Source: Macrotrachela quadricornifera (taxonomy: Eukaryota > Rotifera > Eurotatoria > Philodinida > Philodinidae). Taken from it: a stretch of 64,000 nucleotides of DNA. Position numbers and translations under genes: made by a program. Under the pieces are notes generated by a model. The model searched no databases and was not told where the DNA came from. It saw only the letters and a program-made list of their open reading frames with translations. Positions 60,954-64,000 of the stretch are shown piece by piece. How positions within the stretch are numbered: position 1 is the stretch's first letter; the number at the start of each line of letters is the position of its first letter. The stretch lies in assembly GCA_022393335.1 (NCBI GenBank), contig JAJEKB010021931.1, forward strand, positions 151,218-215,217, in the 5' to 3' direction.

Positions 60954-63516
60954 TCTTGGCTGTTTGATTAATTTCATCATTGAATGAAGATAATGTCGTA
61001 ATTCTTTGCGTTCTCTACTAACAGTATTCAATGCTTTCTATCAGTAGAGAACGAAAATTTCACAACTTATAAATACTTTAAGAGTAACATTTATTTCTTC
61101 TCTTAAATTTCTGGTTACAAAAACTGAAATGACTCATAACTTCTTAATCGGCTCCAGAAAATGTTTCTGGATTTCGTACATCTATTATGTTTTCAATGTT
61201 TTGATGCTGCAATTAGAATTCAGATTTGTAGTTGAAACTCATTCTCAATGCTCGATTTGTTCAAAACATGTAATAAATCGTTCTGAATACAATACAACAT
61301 TTATATATACATTTTCATACAACGAATATTATCAGATTTCTACAAACAACTTTCCATCAAAGATCGTGTGAAACATGAATGATATAGAAAAAAACATTCT
61401 CTTTAAAATATTATGCATATTTCGAAGCAATAGTTTTGAGTTGTTAATAGTATAGAATATCGCTCAGCCCATAACTGATCGAAAGAAACTTGTCAGACTA
61501 TTTTTAAATATTTCAGTTTTTTTAACTAAGAATCTATAAAGGTGGCTTGTCATATAGTGAAATATTTCGAGAATATTGAAAGCTTTTTCTAATCGAAACA
61601 CATTATAAATAAATATTCTGACATTTGATTAACAACTGATTCATTCATTTTAACACTTCTACTAAATCCAAGAAGCAAAACTAATAGATAATTTTAAGTG
61701 CTACTTCTCTCTCAAAACTCAACGTATTCAAGGATATTCACCGAGACTAACGACATTGTTCATTAATGATATGATCAATAAAAAGTTCGCGATAACACTG
61801 ATGTGTGTTTTACACATATGTTTTGTTACAAACATAATTCTACGAAAAGTAAAAAATAAAAACTGACATATTTTATTTATTATTATAATAATAACGAATT
61901 TGTTTATGCATAACATTTTCCATTTTGTTTTTCTGTAGATAAAGCTTGCAGAATGCATAGATACACCGGACTCAACGATTTTCTTCCAAAGAATTACAAA
62001 CTTTTTAAGATCACGAACCTGATAATGTCAAGCAAAGTTTTTGATGTTTTGAATAGTTTATTAATAGCGGCAGCTGACAATTTTAAATACACAATCTTAG
62101 TGATTAGCTTATGTTAAATGGATCTTCTTAAGATAACTAGTTTTTCATCGTTTTATTTTGCAATATAATAAAGAACTTGGTTATATGAGTGTTTCAGTGA
62201 ACTATTTCAGAAATAGAATCATTTTTTTGGAGATGATGTAAGCGTTGATTTTGGTATAATAATAAGATACGATGCATTTATTTTCTAATACTTCGAAAGA
62301 TTTTGATAACAATACTATCCTAACTGAAGAATTCAAATGCTCTTATTTTTGAAGTTTTCTTCCAATCTTGATTCTCTGAAATTGAAGAGAAGAAATTCAT
62401 GACCTGAAAATAGAATACTTTTATATGCATTCATTCACTTCTCAAAAAAAATGATTTTGAAATTCTATATTTGATTTGTTAGAGACGATCTTCCTACCCT
62501 CAAAAAGATAGATTATACTCAAAATTTTATTTATACGTAATCTTAAGTTAACAATAATTCCATATTAAATCAGTTTCAATATTTCTTGAGGATTTACAGA
62601 GTGAATAATGCAAGACCATTGACCGTATGTTGAAATTTTAAGCATCTTCACATTATCGTCAGAAACAATCTTCGATGTCCAATAAATTGAAAGAAAATAA
62701 TTTCATTCTTTAATAATGACCACAAAAGTGTCACATGCGAATGACAAGAAAGACTTTACCAACTAGATTCGATTGTATCATACTTAGAGACTTAGAAACT
62801 ACATTCAAATTTTATTCTATTGTCAAAACTTACGCTTAGTCTCAAAAGATCTCCTAATACAATTTTCTACAGAATCAAATAATAGAACTTATGTTTTCCA
62901 ATGATTTGTTTTCTCTCTGTTTTTGCCTAGATAGACATGAAGTCATTCTGATTTTCATTTGCCATGTGTATTGGATCTATTACTTCTCACTAGAGTCAAA
63001 AACAATTTGTAAAGAAAAGACAATGAGATTATTCATTAGAACATGTAATACATTTGCATTCTCTCATTATCTTGCTGGTTTTTTTCTGCCTTCTACATGA
63101 TCATTCACTCTTCATGACTGGAAAATGATGCAATCAAAATTTAAATAATCGAATGGATTCAATTTTGAAGAATTAATAAAAAAAAAATTATTAAGAACGA
63201 TATAAATGAAATGAAAGCAATAGCACAACTTTATTTTTATTGAGTTAATGCTAAAAAAACTCGAAAAATAAAGTAGAAATAATGAAACTAATATTATAAG
63301 TGTTATTTTGAGAAATAACTAAAGTCACGGTATTATTTTGATAACTTGACTAGAAGGTAATTATTTTAAATGGTATGAATCTGAATTTTTTGAGAAGAAT
63401 CACGATAGTAAAAAGTTGGTTTTGTTAGCATAAAATTGTTTTTCCCATACTCTTCTCCAGGCCATCTTTTTCCTAGAGAGAGTAAGAAGGGAAAAATATT
63501 CCATGTCCTTCCTTGA
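60954..63516. other. 2.6-kb intergenic, nothing recognised
   Basis: Inverted words GTAGAGAACG / CGTTCTCTAC occur near 61010-61050. No exon chain found on either strand. Confidence 0.45.
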
Positions 63517-64000
63517 CTAAGTTTCTGATTGTCGAAATTGACATAGAATTGGAAAGATGTTATCAAATGCTTTATAAATATTTTCACGAATTTTCGCACC
63601 TAAAAATCGAAGGATAAATATAACTTTCATTAAAAAAAACCTCCTTTTTCTATTTATTTTACCAGTGAGTACAATTTTGCCCGATGTAAATATGAGTAAA
63701 GCCATTTCTAGTTCCTTCATTTGATAGATGAGACCGGGAAAGATTTCTGGCTCATAACTAGAAAAACGAATACAAACATTCAAATAAAACAAGAAAATTT
63801 ACCGGCAAAAATTTGTATGTGCTATTTCAAGTACTCCAAGTCGAATTTTAAATTTTACATCAGCACTGCCGACTATGTTTTGTATTTTAAAATCACAAAA
63901 TGTAACCTTAAAAATAGACAATTAAAAATAACATATCAAATTTTATCGTCATACCGGAAAGTTAAGTTTTTGAATGATTCGTGCAAAACGTCGCGCTGCT
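63517..64000 (-). CDS. TATA-box-binding protein (or TBP-related factor), 3' part, cut by window edge
   Basis: Minus-strand exons 64000-63955 (partial), 63906-63803, 63757-63663 and 63599-63517, phases matching. The peptide covers the second half of the TBP core: [32 protein letters not shown], then [33 protein letters not shown] and [12 protein letters not shown] before the stop. TBP binds the TATA element as a saddle and nucleates transcription by all three polymerases; the DNA-intercalating Phe positions (IFPG, LIFTSG) are kept. Substitutions such as GLIYQM for GLIYRM and KELEMA for KPRIVL make it more divergent than a typical animal TBP, so a TBP-related factor is possible. Introns are 45-65 nt. 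The 5' part lies beyond the window. Confidence 0.88.

Overview
The window looks like nuclear DNA of an animal, most likely a bdelloid rotifer (Rotaria-like). It is AT-rich, its genes have many short GT-AG introns, and the gene content fits: FG-GAP and NHL beta-propeller surface proteins, a rhodopsin-like GPCR, a ZZ-finger TKL kinase, a TATA-box-binding protein and an intronless fungal-looking hydrolase. The organism call is inference from gene style. No rRNA or mitochondrial marker is present.

The left 10 kb is a repeat and transposon graveyard: a 12-bp satellite, a 72-bp satellite interrupted by a short inverted-repeat element, CGGT-rich islands, a TTAA-flanked element that splits an ORF fragment, a TA-flanked element with a nested hairpin, and a 1.05-kb foldback that splits a mariner pseudogene.

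12.5-22.3 kb holds the most unusual gene. Twelve exons with matching phases encode about 1,802 residues: three tandem TM-ectodomain-TM modules, a seventh TM segment, a Ser/Thr-rich stalk and a seven-bladed FG-GAP propeller. The module layout and end motifs suggest distant DEG/ENaC-like subunits linked in one chain; this is unproven. On the other strand lies a four-exon secreted NHL-propeller gene with a GPI-type tail (24.5-26.5 kb).

The rest has scattered genes: F-box/DUF1399 (minus, 27.1-28.7 kb), beta-carbonic anhydrase (minus, 33.8-34.5), GPCR (plus, 37.2-38.8), ZZ-ZZ-TKL kinase (plus, 40.7-42.8), zinc-finger/U-box protein (minus, 44.1-45.0), ZnT zinc transporter (minus, 47.1-48.7), alpha/beta hydrolase (minus, 50.3-51.1), membrane-anchored GxSxG protein (minus, 54.1-55.1), a second mariner relic, a PMCA-type calcium ATPase fragment (plus, 58.0-59.2), a tRNA-Glu-like gene (60.9) and the 3' part of a TBP gene at the right edge (minus). 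Gaps between genes contain AT-rich sequence, two related foldback elements and decayed coding fragments.

Exon models were built by hand from splice signals and reading-frame phase. In the complete models the exon lengths sum to a multiple of three.
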